From positions 310,001 to 374,000 of the forward strand of contig DATGIL010000102.1 of the NCBI GenBank assembly GCA_035295745.1: DNA of 64,000 bases, read 5' to 3'. Below are positions 57,923 to 64,000 of the stretch, piece by piece. The notes under the pieces are model-generated. The model did not search any database. It had not been told where the DNA came from and worked only from the letters and a program-made list of their open reading frames with translations. Within the stretch, counting starts at the first letter, position 1. Every line of letters begins with the position of its first letter. A program made the position numbers and the translations under genes. This DNA comes from JAIQFL01 sp035295745. Its GTDB lineage: Bacteria; Acidobacteriota; Terriglobia; Bryobacterales; Bryobacteraceae.

Positions 57923-60199
57923 ATGATCGTGCTCGTGCGATCTGCACTGATCGCCCTGTGGGTGCTTCTGCCCCTTCAGGCGCAGAACGCCGCCGAAGTT
58001 CGCGGCTCCGTGGTGGATGCTCTGGGCGGCGAGAGCCTCTCCAATGTCGCCGTTCAACTGGTAGGCGGATCGTACCGCGCCACGACCGACACCGCCGGCC
58101 GCTTCCGGATCGCGGATGTCGCTCCTGGAGATTATGTTCTGAACGTATCGACGGTGGGATATCACCTGCTAAAGAGGCCGTTCCACCTGGACACCGGAGA
58201 GAGCAAAGAGTTCGCGATCGTGCTCAGTCCCGACACGTACCGGCAGACCGATACCGTGTCGGCACAGGCGAGCCCTTTCGAGACCGCGCGTACGGACAGT
58301 GCGGCGGCATTGGTATTGGCCGGCAACGACGCCAAGAACCTCGCCAGCGTGCTGGCCGACGACCCGCTGCGCGCGGTGCAGAGCCTGCCCGGCGTCAGTT
58401 CCAATAACGATTTCGACGCGCGCTTCTCATTGCGCGGCGCCGACTACGGCCGCATCGGACTGTACCTGGACGGCATTCTGCTCCACGCGCCATTTCACAT
58501 GTTGCAAGGACAAAACGTGCAGGGCTCCGCCACCGCTTTTAATGGCGACATGGTGGAAGAGATGGAACTGCACGAAGGCGCGTTTCCAGAGAGGTTCGAG
58601 GACCGCACCGCGGGCGTGCTCGACGTTCATACACGCGACGGCAGCCGCACTGGGACTTCATTTCGTGTGGCCGCGAGCGCATCGAACGCCGGTGTGTTGG
58701 CGGAAGGGCCGCTCGGCCGGAAGAAGCACGGATCGTGGCTTGTTGCCGCGCGAAAAAGCTATCTGCAGTACATTTTCGAGCGCACGTTTCCGAACACCAG
58801 CTTCATCTTCGGGTTCGAAGATGTGCAGGGCCGTCTGACTTATGACCTCACGCCAAAGAACAACATCACGCTCTACGTGCTCGAAAGCTTTTCCAGTCTG
58901 GATCGTCACACCAATATCTCGAGTCTGGGAGTGAATTCGCTGGTCACGGCAGGCTACCACTATACGCTCGGCAACTTGGGATGGCGTTACACTCCCTCGC
59001 CGAAGTTGCTGATCCATACCCACGCCGCGTGGATGCGAGAGAAGTTTGACAACAACAACCCCACCAGCCAGCCGCTGGGGGAAGGCTACTACGGAGAATG
59101 GGTCGGCAACACGGCCGCCACGTTGATGTGGAGTGCGCAGAGCCCGCTGGACATTGGTGTGTCGATGCGCCAATTGCGAGACCAGGGATTCAGCATTCAA
59201 TATCAGAGCGGCGCAGTCGCTCCTCGTTTCCTGGATCGCTTCGACGGGACAGCCACGCGGGTGGGGGGCTTCGCACAACAGTCGTGGAACGGATGGTCGG
59301 GGCGGGTGCATCTCTTGGGCGGCGTGCGTTGGGATCACGAGTCGATTGACGGCGTGGCAGCGATCTCTCCGCAGGCATCGGCGGCGTTTCTGATGACGCC
59401 CGGCACGCGGCTCCAACTCGCCTGGGGGCAGTATGTGCAGTATCCGGAAGTTTCGCTTCTGACCTCGATTCTCGGAGGGCGCGGGTTGTTGCCGATGCGC
59501 TCCAACCACGTGACGGCGGGAGTGGAACAGCGGGTGGGCGAACGCACGCGAGTCCGCCTGGAGTATTACAATCGAGCCGACCGCGACCTGCCATTCCAAC
59601 CCCTGTACGATCCCCGCATCATCGGCGGGAAGCTGTTCGTCCCGCCCTCGAATCCTCTATACCTCAACTCGCTGCGCGGTTATTCCCGGGGTGTGGAGTT
59701 GTTCGTGCAGCGCTCCAGCGCCAACCGCATCACTGGATGGGTGTCGTATGCCTACGGCCACACCGGCATGCGCGACGGCGGGGAGCCTGCGGGAGCCGAC
59801 AACCGGTTCCCGTCGGAATTCGATCAGCGGCACACGGTGAACGTCTACCTGGGGTACCGTCTGAGGCCGACGGTGAATTTGAGCGTCCATTCGAGCTACG
59901 GCAGTGGATTCCCCTTGCCGGGATTCTTTCAGCAGAGTGGTTCGCTCTATTTCCTGACGAACGTCCGCAATCAACTGCGCCTGGCGCCGTATTCACGGAC
60001 TGACCTGCGGGTGAACAAGTCATGGACCAAGGACAAATGGAAGCTGACGCTGTACGGCGAGGTGGTGAATTTGACCAATCGGACGAATTACATTTTCGAC
60101 AGCTTCAACGGGTACAACAGCAAAACGTTCCAGTCGTTCTTAACGCTGGACACCATGTTTCCCATACTGCCTTCGGCGGGGGTGGTGTTCGAGCGCTAG
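57923..60199 (+). CDS. TonB-dependent receptor with N-terminal carboxypeptidase-like domain
   Basis: 758 aa from the ATG at 57923 (the frame is open to 57857 but that covers the C-rich tract). Signal peptide about 1-20. The Cna-B-type domain is at about 25-105 ('AEVRGSVVDALGGESLSNVAVQLVGGSYRATTDTAGRFRIADVAPGDYVLNV'). Plug about 115-240: 'LASVLADDPLRAVQSLPGVSSNNDFDARFSLRGADYGRIGLYLDGILLHAPFHM'. The barrel ends in 'LPSAGVVFER', so the last residue is Arg rather than the common Phe. The class imports siderophores, glycans or peptides. Its head-to-head position with the two-component system suggests possible regulation. Confidence 0.93.
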   Translation: MIVLVRSALIALWVLLPLQAQNAAEVRGSVVDALGGESLSNVAVQLVGGSYRATTDTAGRFRIADVAPGDYVLNVSTVGYHLLKRPFHLDTGESKEFAIVLSPDTYRQTDTVSAQASPFETARTDSAAALVLAGNDAKNLASVLADDPLRAVQSLPGVSSNNDFDARFSLRGADYGRIGLYLDGILLHAPFHMLQGQNVQGSATAFNGDMVEEMELHEGAFPERFEDRTAGVLDVHTRDGSRTGTSFRVAASASNAGVLAEGPLGRKKHGSWLVAARKSYLQYIFERTFPNTSFIFGFEDVQGRLTYDLTPKNNITLYVLESFSSLDRHTNISSLGVNSLVTAGYHYTLGNLGWRYTPSPKLLIHTHAAWMREKFDNNNPTSQPLGEGYYGEWVGNTAATLMWSAQSPLDIGVSMRQLRDQGFSIQYQSGAVAPRFLDRFDGTATRVGGFAQQSWNGWSGRVHLLGGVRWDHESIDGVAAISPQASAAFLMTPGTRLQLAWGQYVQYPEVSLLTSILGGRGLLPMRSNHVTAGVEQRVGERTRVRLEYYNRADRDLPFQPLYDPRIIGGKLFVPPSNPLYLNSLRGYSRGVELFVQRSSANRITGWVSYAYGHTGMRDGGEPAGADNRFPSEFDQRHTVNVYLGYRLRPTVNLSVHSSYGSGFPLPGFFQQSGSLYFLTNVRNQLRLAPYSRTDLRVNKSWTKDKWKLTLYGEVVNLTNRTNYIFDSFNGYNSKTFQSFLTLDTMFPILPSAGVVFER

Positions 60200-60276
60200 G
60201 ATCCCCGGCCGAGTCGCCTGCGAGCGCGGTAAATTCGTTCTCGCGCGCGGCCACCCGATGAACGCCAAGACACAGA

Positions 60277-60304
60277 ATATCTCCGCGGAGGCTAAGGGAG
60301 ATAT
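60277..60304. repeat. Small inverted repeat
   Basis: ATATCTCC and GGAGATAT, 8 bp, separated by 12 nt, in the 200-bp gap between the TonB receptor and the pseudouridine synthase. Could be an operator or part of a terminator; no T run follows. Confidence 0.35.
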
Positions 60305-60402
60305 CGCCTACGCGCAGAAGTTTTATGTTACAGCATGCCCGCTGAGATTGCGAAGCGCGCAGAAAGACGCCAAGCCACGTTGTGGTAAGCTGCTGCTTTC
60401 CT

Positions 60403-61347
60403 GTGGACTCAGCAGAGCGCTTTACCGCTGAAATCGCCGATGCCGGAAAGCGGCTTGACCAGATGCTCCATGAGCGAATGCCTTCATTCAGCCGTTCGCG
60501 GATTCAGCGCTGGATCGAAGATGGACGCGTCCTGGTCGATGGACGGCAGGTGCGCGCCTCTCACGCCGTTCGCGCCGGTCAGACCATCGACGTCGCGCCC
60601 GCCGCCGCCCCGCCGCTGCGCGCCACACCGGAAGACATACCGCTCACCGTGCTCTACGAGGACGACGATGTGGTCGCTATCGACAAACCTGCCGGCATGG
60701 TGGTGCATGCCGGGGCGGGGGTGCATGCAGGCACCCTGGTGAACGCACTCCTGCACCGCTTCGGAGCACTTTCCGGTGTGGGCGGGGAGTTGCGGCCGGG
60801 CATCGTCCATCGCCTCGACCGCTTCACCAGCGGCGTGCTTCTGGTGGCAAAGAACGACGCCGCCCATCAAGTCCTGGCGGCACAGTTTTCCGGCCGCCAG
60901 ATCGAAAAGATCTACCTCGCACTCGTGCATGGGCGCGTGAAGGACGATTGCGGGCGGGTGGAAAAGCCAATCGCGCGCGACCCGGTCCGCCGCGTCCGTA
61001 TGACTGCCCGACTGGCCGATGGCCGCGCCGCCTGGTCGGAGTATCGCGTCCTGCGCCGCTTTCGCCGGCAGGTGGATCGCGGACCGGAGTTCACGCTGCT
61101 GGAAGTAAAAATCGGGACTGGGCGCACGCACCAGATCCGCGTGCACCTGTCGAGCCTCGGCCATCCTGTGGTGGGCGATACTTTATATGGTGCGCCCAAA
61201 GTGGAGGGCGAGCCGCCCTTGGGCCGCTATTTCCTGCATGCGCATCGAATCCGGTTCCACTCGCCATCGTCGGGCGCCGCGATCTCGGTAGTCTCTCCCT
61301 TAGCGCCCGAGTTGCAAGCCTGGATGGATGGTTTGCAAGGGATATAA
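60403..61347 (+). CDS. RluA-family pseudouridine synthase
   Basis: 314 aa from a GTG at 60403 that sits 11 nt after a -10-like TAAGCT; a GTG at 60382 in the same frame is the alternative. N-terminal S4 RNA-binding domain about 12-65 ('KRLDQMLHERMPSFSRSRIQRWIEDGRVLVDG'), then the synthase: 'VLYEDDDVVAIDKPAGMVVHAGAG', 'RPGIVHRLDRFTSGVLLVAKND' with catalytic Asp139, 'ALVHGRV', 'LLEVKIGTGRTHQIRVHL' and 'HPVVGDTLYG'. The set matches RluD (23S rRNA Psi1911/1915/1917 in E. coli), but RluC or RluA specificity cannot be excluded. Confidence 0.93.
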   Translation: MDSAERFTAEIADAGKRLDQMLHERMPSFSRSRIQRWIEDGRVLVDGRQVRASHAVRAGQTIDVAPAAAPPLRATPEDIPLTVLYEDDDVVAIDKPAGMVVHAGAGVHAGTLVNALLHRFGALSGVGGELRPGIVHRLDRFTSGVLLVAKNDAAHQVLAAQFSGRQIEKIYLALVHGRVKDDCGRVEKPIARDPVRRVRMTARLADGRAAWSEYRVLRRFRRQVDRGPEFTLLEVKIGTGRTHQIRVHLSSLGHPVVGDTLYGAPKVEGEPPLGRYFLHAHRIRFHSPSSGAAISVVSPLAPELQAWMDGLQGI

Positions 61348-61348
61348 T
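61343..61348 (+). promoter_or_regulatory. -10 box giving a leaderless mRNA (61356)
   Basis: TATAAT overlaps the last RluA codons and stop and ends 7 nt before the ATG of the VWFA-related gene. TTGCAA at 61333-61338 is too close for a -35. Leaderless start likely. Confidence 0.5.
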
Positions 61349-61355
61349 CGAACAT

Positions 61356-62327
61356 ATGAAGAAATGGGTCGCATTCGCAGGGGCCTGTGTAATGGGGCTG
61401 GCCCTTTTGGCGGGGCAGCAGGAGCCTCCGCCCGCCAAGCGGCCAGGCGCTCCGGCAACCAAACGGCCGCCCGTCGAGCAAGCCGACGAGTCTACCCGCA
61501 TCACCGTCGACGTAACGCGCGTCGACATGCTCTTCACCGTCACCGACAAGAAAGGCCGCTTCGTCACCGACCTGACGAAGACCGACTTCGAAGTATTCGA
61601 GGGCAAGAAACCACAGAACATCTCCGAATTCAGCGCGGAAAGCGATCTGCCGCTGCGGCTCGCGGTCCTGATCGACACCAGCAACAGCATTCGCGAGCGA
61701 TTCAAGTTTGAACAGGAAGCCGCCAGCGAGTTCCTGAAGAGCGTGATTCACGCCAACCAGGACAAGGCGATGGTGGTCAGCTTCGATACCTCGCCCGAAC
61801 TCAGAGCGGATCTGATCGACGATACCGACAAGCTGGAGGAGGCCATCCGCGACCTGCGGCCCGGCGGCGGGACCGCGCTTTACGATGCCATCTTCTTCGC
61901 CTGCCGCGACAAGCTGCAGCAGGACCAGCCACGGCACAAGTACCGGCGCGCGATCGTGGTGCTGAGCGATGGCGAAGATAATCAAAGCCGTTATACTCGC
62001 GACCAGGCGCTCGAAATGGCGCAGAAGGCCGACGTCGTGATCTACGCCATTTCCACCAACATCTCGCACATCGATACGGATGGCGACAAGGTTCTGAAGT
62101 ATTTCACGGCGGAGACCGGCGGGCGCTCATTCTTTCCGTTTAAGGCGGAAGACATGGCGCAAGACTTTGCCGACATCCACAACGAGCTGCGGCACCAGTA
62201 CAACATTTCGTATCGCCCCGAACCGCTCCTCACCGACGGCCTGTATCACACCATCGAGATGCGCGTGAAGGGACGCAAGGACCTGATTGTGCACGCCCGC
62301 AAAGGCTACTACGCGCGCAAGATGTAA
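61356..62327 (+). CDS. VWFA-related acidobacterial protein (TIGR03436-like)
   Basis: 323 aa from the ATG at 61356; the open frame upstream overlaps the pseudouridine synthase. Signal peptide about 1-20, then a Pro/Lys linker. Family N-module 'TRVDMLFTVTDKKGRFVTDLTKTDFEVFEGKKPQNI' (about 55-90), VWA domain about 98-300 with an intact MIDAS DTSNS at 107-111 ('RLAVLIDTSNSIRERF'), 'MVVSFDTSPELRADL', 'GGGTALYDAIFFACRD' and 'AIVVLSDGEDNQSRYT'. C-terminus 'KDLIVHARKGYYARKM'. Unlike the family member at 2154 this one should bind a divalent cation. Function in the family unknown. Confidence 0.9.
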   Translation: MKKWVAFAGACVMGLALLAGQQEPPPAKRPGAPATKRPPVEQADESTRITVDVTRVDMLFTVTDKKGRFVTDLTKTDFEVFEGKKPQNISEFSAESDLPLRLAVLIDTSNSIRERFKFEQEAASEFLKSVIHANQDKAMVVSFDTSPELRADLIDDTDKLEEAIRDLRPGGGTALYDAIFFACRDKLQQDQPRHKYRRAIVVLSDGEDNQSRYTRDQALEMAQKADVVIYAISTNISHIDTDGDKVLKYFTAETGGRSFFPFKAEDMAQDFADIHNELRHQYNISYRPEPLLTDGLYHTIEMRVKGRKDLIVHARKGYYARKM

Positions 62328-62430
62328 TGTGTTCGGGGGCTCGGAGCTTTCTACATCATTTCGTTGCAATGGCCCAGCAGGCAAGAACACTACCTTAAGT
62401 TCAAGAACTTACGAATCGGGGCCGCGCTAC

Positions 62431-62478
62431 GAGCCGCGCGCGTTAGCAAGCGATCTGGCGATACGTCGGCGGACTTGT
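62431..62478 (+). repeat. 48-bp dispersed repeat, copy 2
   Basis: Same repeat as 30853-30900 (5 mismatches in 48). It occupies the centre of the gap 62328-62525 between the VWFA-related gene and the ACT-domain gene, which converge. Nothing else recognisable is in this gap. Confidence 0.8.
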
Positions 62479-62525
62479 CAAACAATGTACAGCGGTCGAT
62501 CGACCTTTTGCCGCGGTGTGCAGGT

Positions 62526-63185
62526 TTAGAAGGTGCGCCGCTTGAGCCGCTCGATCGAAAACTTGGCGGTGTCGGCGACCGCCATGACAGTCATCACGCC
62601 GGCCTGAACCGGATCGGTCACCACCAGGTCGGCTGCCTCGGGCACGCTCCCGGCCATATTCAAGCTGACTACCAGCAATCCCTGCTGCCTCACTTCACGG
62701 ACCGCAGTCTCGATGTCGCCCCCCATCAGCGAACCCGCCAGCACCAAGGCTTTGGCCCGAGGCAGCCGCGCCACGGCGCGCACCGCATCCGCCAGCGGCC
62801 GCTCTCCCACCAGCGGAATCGTATCCACCGAGATATGCTCGCCGCGGATGTTATGGCGGTCGGCTTCCGAGATCGCACCCACCGCCACCTGGCCCACCTG
62901 CGCACCGCCGCCCACGATGATGATCCGTTTGCCGTAGACTTTCTGCAGGGTCTTAACCTGTTCGACGCGGCGCACAATCGGGAGTTCCTGAAGCTCCTTG
63001 ACTACCGGCTCAGCTCCCTCGGGCAGGATCACCTCGAAATACGTGCGGGCCTCATCCGGGCGATTTTCCAGGATTTCGACGGAAGTGATGTCTCCCCGAT
63101 GGCGGGCGATCACGCCGGTAAGCTGGTGCAGGACGCCAGTCGTGCCGAAGGCATGAACCACCAGTCCAATCGTCTCGTTTTCCAT
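62526..63185 (-). CDS. ACT-domain protein with DUF5612-like C-terminal domain
   Basis: 219 aa from the ATG at 63185; earlier starts in frame (to 63440) run through the divergent gene. ACT domain about 1-75: 'GLVVHAFGTTGVLHQLTGVIARHRGDITSVEIL', 'TYFEVILPEG'. The remaining 140 residues resemble DUF5612, with 'IIIVGGGAQVGQVAVGAISEADRHNIRGEHISVDTIPLVGE' (nucleotide-binding-like Gly-rich loop), 'VLAGSLMGGDIETAVREVR' and 'VVSLNMAGSVPEAADLVVTDPVQAGVMTVMAVADTAKF'. As I recall DUF5612 proteins are best known from archaea. A small-molecule-responsive regulator or enzyme is possible; nothing here settles which. Confidence 0.75.
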   Translation of the reverse strand: MENETIGLVVHAFGTTGVLHQLTGVIARHRGDITSVEILENRPDEARTYFEVILPEGAEPVVKELQELPIVRRVEQVKTLQKVYGKRIIIVGGGAQVGQVAVGAISEADRHNIRGEHISVDTIPLVGERPLADAVRAVARLPRAKALVLAGSLMGGDIETAVREVRQQGLLVVSLNMAGSVPEAADLVVTDPVQAGVMTVMAVADTAKFSIERLKRRTF

Positions 63186-63217
63186 TTGCTTTTTCAGTGT
63201 AGCGTGGGGCCTGTTGC

Positions 63218-63223
63218 TAAAAT
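63218..63223 (+). promoter_or_regulatory. -10 box giving a leaderless mRNA (63230)
   Basis: TAAAAT ends 6 nt before the ATG at 63230, in the 44-bp divergent spacer. No Shine-Dalgarno. Confidence 0.45.
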
Positions 63224-63229
63224 GTAAGC

Positions 63230-64000
63230 ATGGTGCGTGCGGGATCGAGCGCCGCCCTCTCCGTCGAGCGTTTCTTCCAATTCTCGTTGCTGGGCCTGGT
63301 GGCGAGCGGCTACCTGGCGGTGGCCGGTTCGGGATACCTGGATGCCCCGACGGTGATGCTGACCGCGGCGGGCCTCCTGCTGCGCGGGTTGCTGATCTAC
63401 GGCTTCGTCCAGTTCGAGCTGTCGGAGCGCACTTCCACACTGATCACGATTGGTTACACGGGCTTCTACGTTGTGGATTATTTCCTGCTCTCGCGGGAGT
63501 TTCTGCAGGCCACCGTGCACCTGGTCTTCTTCCTCGCGGTCCTTAAGATTCTCACCGCGAAGACCAATCGCGACCATCTCTACACCGCTTGCATCGCTTT
63601 TCTGGAACTGCTGGCGGCCGCGATTCTCTCCGCTAATTTCAATTTCTTCGTATTCCTGGCGCTCTATCTGCTGTTCGCGATCGCCGCACTCAGCAGCGGA
63701 GAGATCCGCCGCTCGATGTACAAGACAACGCCGACGGCGCGCAACGGGCCGAAGCATTTTCAGGTGCGCCTGGCGTCGCTCACGATCCTGGTGACGATGG
63801 GCATTCTCGCACTTACCGGAGGTCTCTTCTTCCTGCTGCCCCGCACCGCCGACGCGGCATTTTCCCGCCTGACCTCGCACCATGTACACATCCCAGGCTT
63901 CTCGAACCAGGTGAACCTGGGCGATATTGGCGAAATCAAGACCACTTCGCGGCCGGCCATGCACATCCGCCTCATCGGCCGCGAGATTGCAGGCGGCGTG
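63230..64000 (+). CDS. DUF3488/TgpA-like membrane protein (C-terminus beyond window)
   Basis: 257 codons to the window edge, no stop. Six or so TM helices (about 17-35, 40-62, 67-90, 96-125, 130-145, 178-198) then a soluble part starting 'PRTADAAFSRLTSHHVHIPGFSNQVNLGDIGEIKTTSRPAMHIRL'. The 'GFSNxVxLGDIGxIxxSxxxVMxV' pattern is diagnostic of DUF3488, the N-terminal half of TgpA-type transglutaminase-like proteins; the transglutaminase domain would lie beyond 64000. Such proteins are usually next to MoxR/DUF58 genes, which are not visible here. Function: putative periplasmic cysteine-dependent peptidase or crosslinker. Confidence 0.88.
   Translation, partial: MVRAGSSAALSVERFFQFSLLGLVASGYLAVAGSGYLDAPTVMLTAAGLLLRGLLIYGFVQFELSERTSTLITIGYTGFYVVDYFLLSREFLQATVHLVFFLAVLKILTAKTNRDHLYTACIAFLELLAAAILSANFNFFVFLALYLLFAIAALSSGEIRRSMYKTTPTARNGPKHFQVRLASLTILVTMGILALTGGLFFLLPRTADAAFSRLTSHHVHIPGFSNQVNLGDIGEIKTTSRPAMHIRLIGREIAGGV

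Noticed and set aside
60948..61355. N-terminal extension of the second VWFA-related protein
   Set aside because: Overlaps the pseudouridine synthase; signal peptide and -10 box place the start at 61356.

Overview
The window is bacterial, GC-rich and gene-dense, and reads as an acidobacterium of the Solibacter/Bryobacter type. This is inferred from family content: two TIGR03435-type proteins, two VWFA-related acidobacterial proteins, a DUF1592/DUF1552/ankyrin operon, two duplicated orphan permeases (MacB/FtsX fold without an ATPase), two TonB-dependent receptors with an N-terminal carboxypeptidase-like plug, a Tricorn-like protease, and a 'GPRSAEGKARSS' protein. No intact tRNA or rRNA, prophage, IS element or CRISPR array was seen.

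Layout. 1-3.2 kb: a truncated POTRA/HEAT protein, a zinc-ribbon membrane protein, a tRNA 3'-half remnant, a tandem-repeat array and a VWFA-related protein. 3.2-7.4 kb: GntR-SPFH pair, an unrecognised protein, a TIGR03435 protein and a multicopy-type hypothetical. 7.4-12.6 kb: outer-membrane biogenesis (bamA plus two tandem skp-like genes) and a second TIGR03435 protein. 12.6-23 kb: minus-strand Tricorn-like protease, a mono-haem protein and the ankyrin-DUF1552-DUF1592 operon. 23.3-27 kb: a VOC protein, a retron reverse transcriptase and two tandem structured RNAs, then a membrane protein interrupted by a stop. 27-36.5 kb: dienelactone hydrolase, double GNAT, several secreted proteins, LRR protein, TlpA-type thioredoxin and CocE-type hydrolase. 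36.6-46.3 kb: TonB receptor, secreted hydrolase, permease, methyltransferase and Ser/Thr kinase. 46.3-57.9 kb: a disordered membrane protein, NtrC- and NarL-type regulators, TrmB-type regulator, permease, ABC exporter and an OmpR-type two-component pair. 57.9-64 kb: TonB receptor, RluA synthase, VWFA-related protein, ACT-domain protein and a DUF3488/TgpA-like gene cut by the window edge.

The main discovery candidate is the retron at 23.9-25.74 kb. The RT carries YADD, an AAHGF block and a VTG-like block. Upstream, in the intergenic DNA, lie two copies (173 and 174 bp) of one RNA architecture: closing a1/a2 inverted repeat, two short hairpins, a long hairpin, and an extended -10 promoter at the same distance from a1. 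Stems are conserved with compensatory changes, while the tip of the long (msd-like) hairpin has diverged completely. One RT may therefore make two different msDNAs.

Other structure: a dispersed double-hairpin element (six copies, five directly downstream of stop codons and oriented as terminators), a 48-bp dispersed repeat whose first part also appears in the tandem array at 1.8-2.1 kb, C-rich intergenic tracts, and several genes whose -10 box sits 6-10 nt before the start codon, implying leaderless mRNAs.
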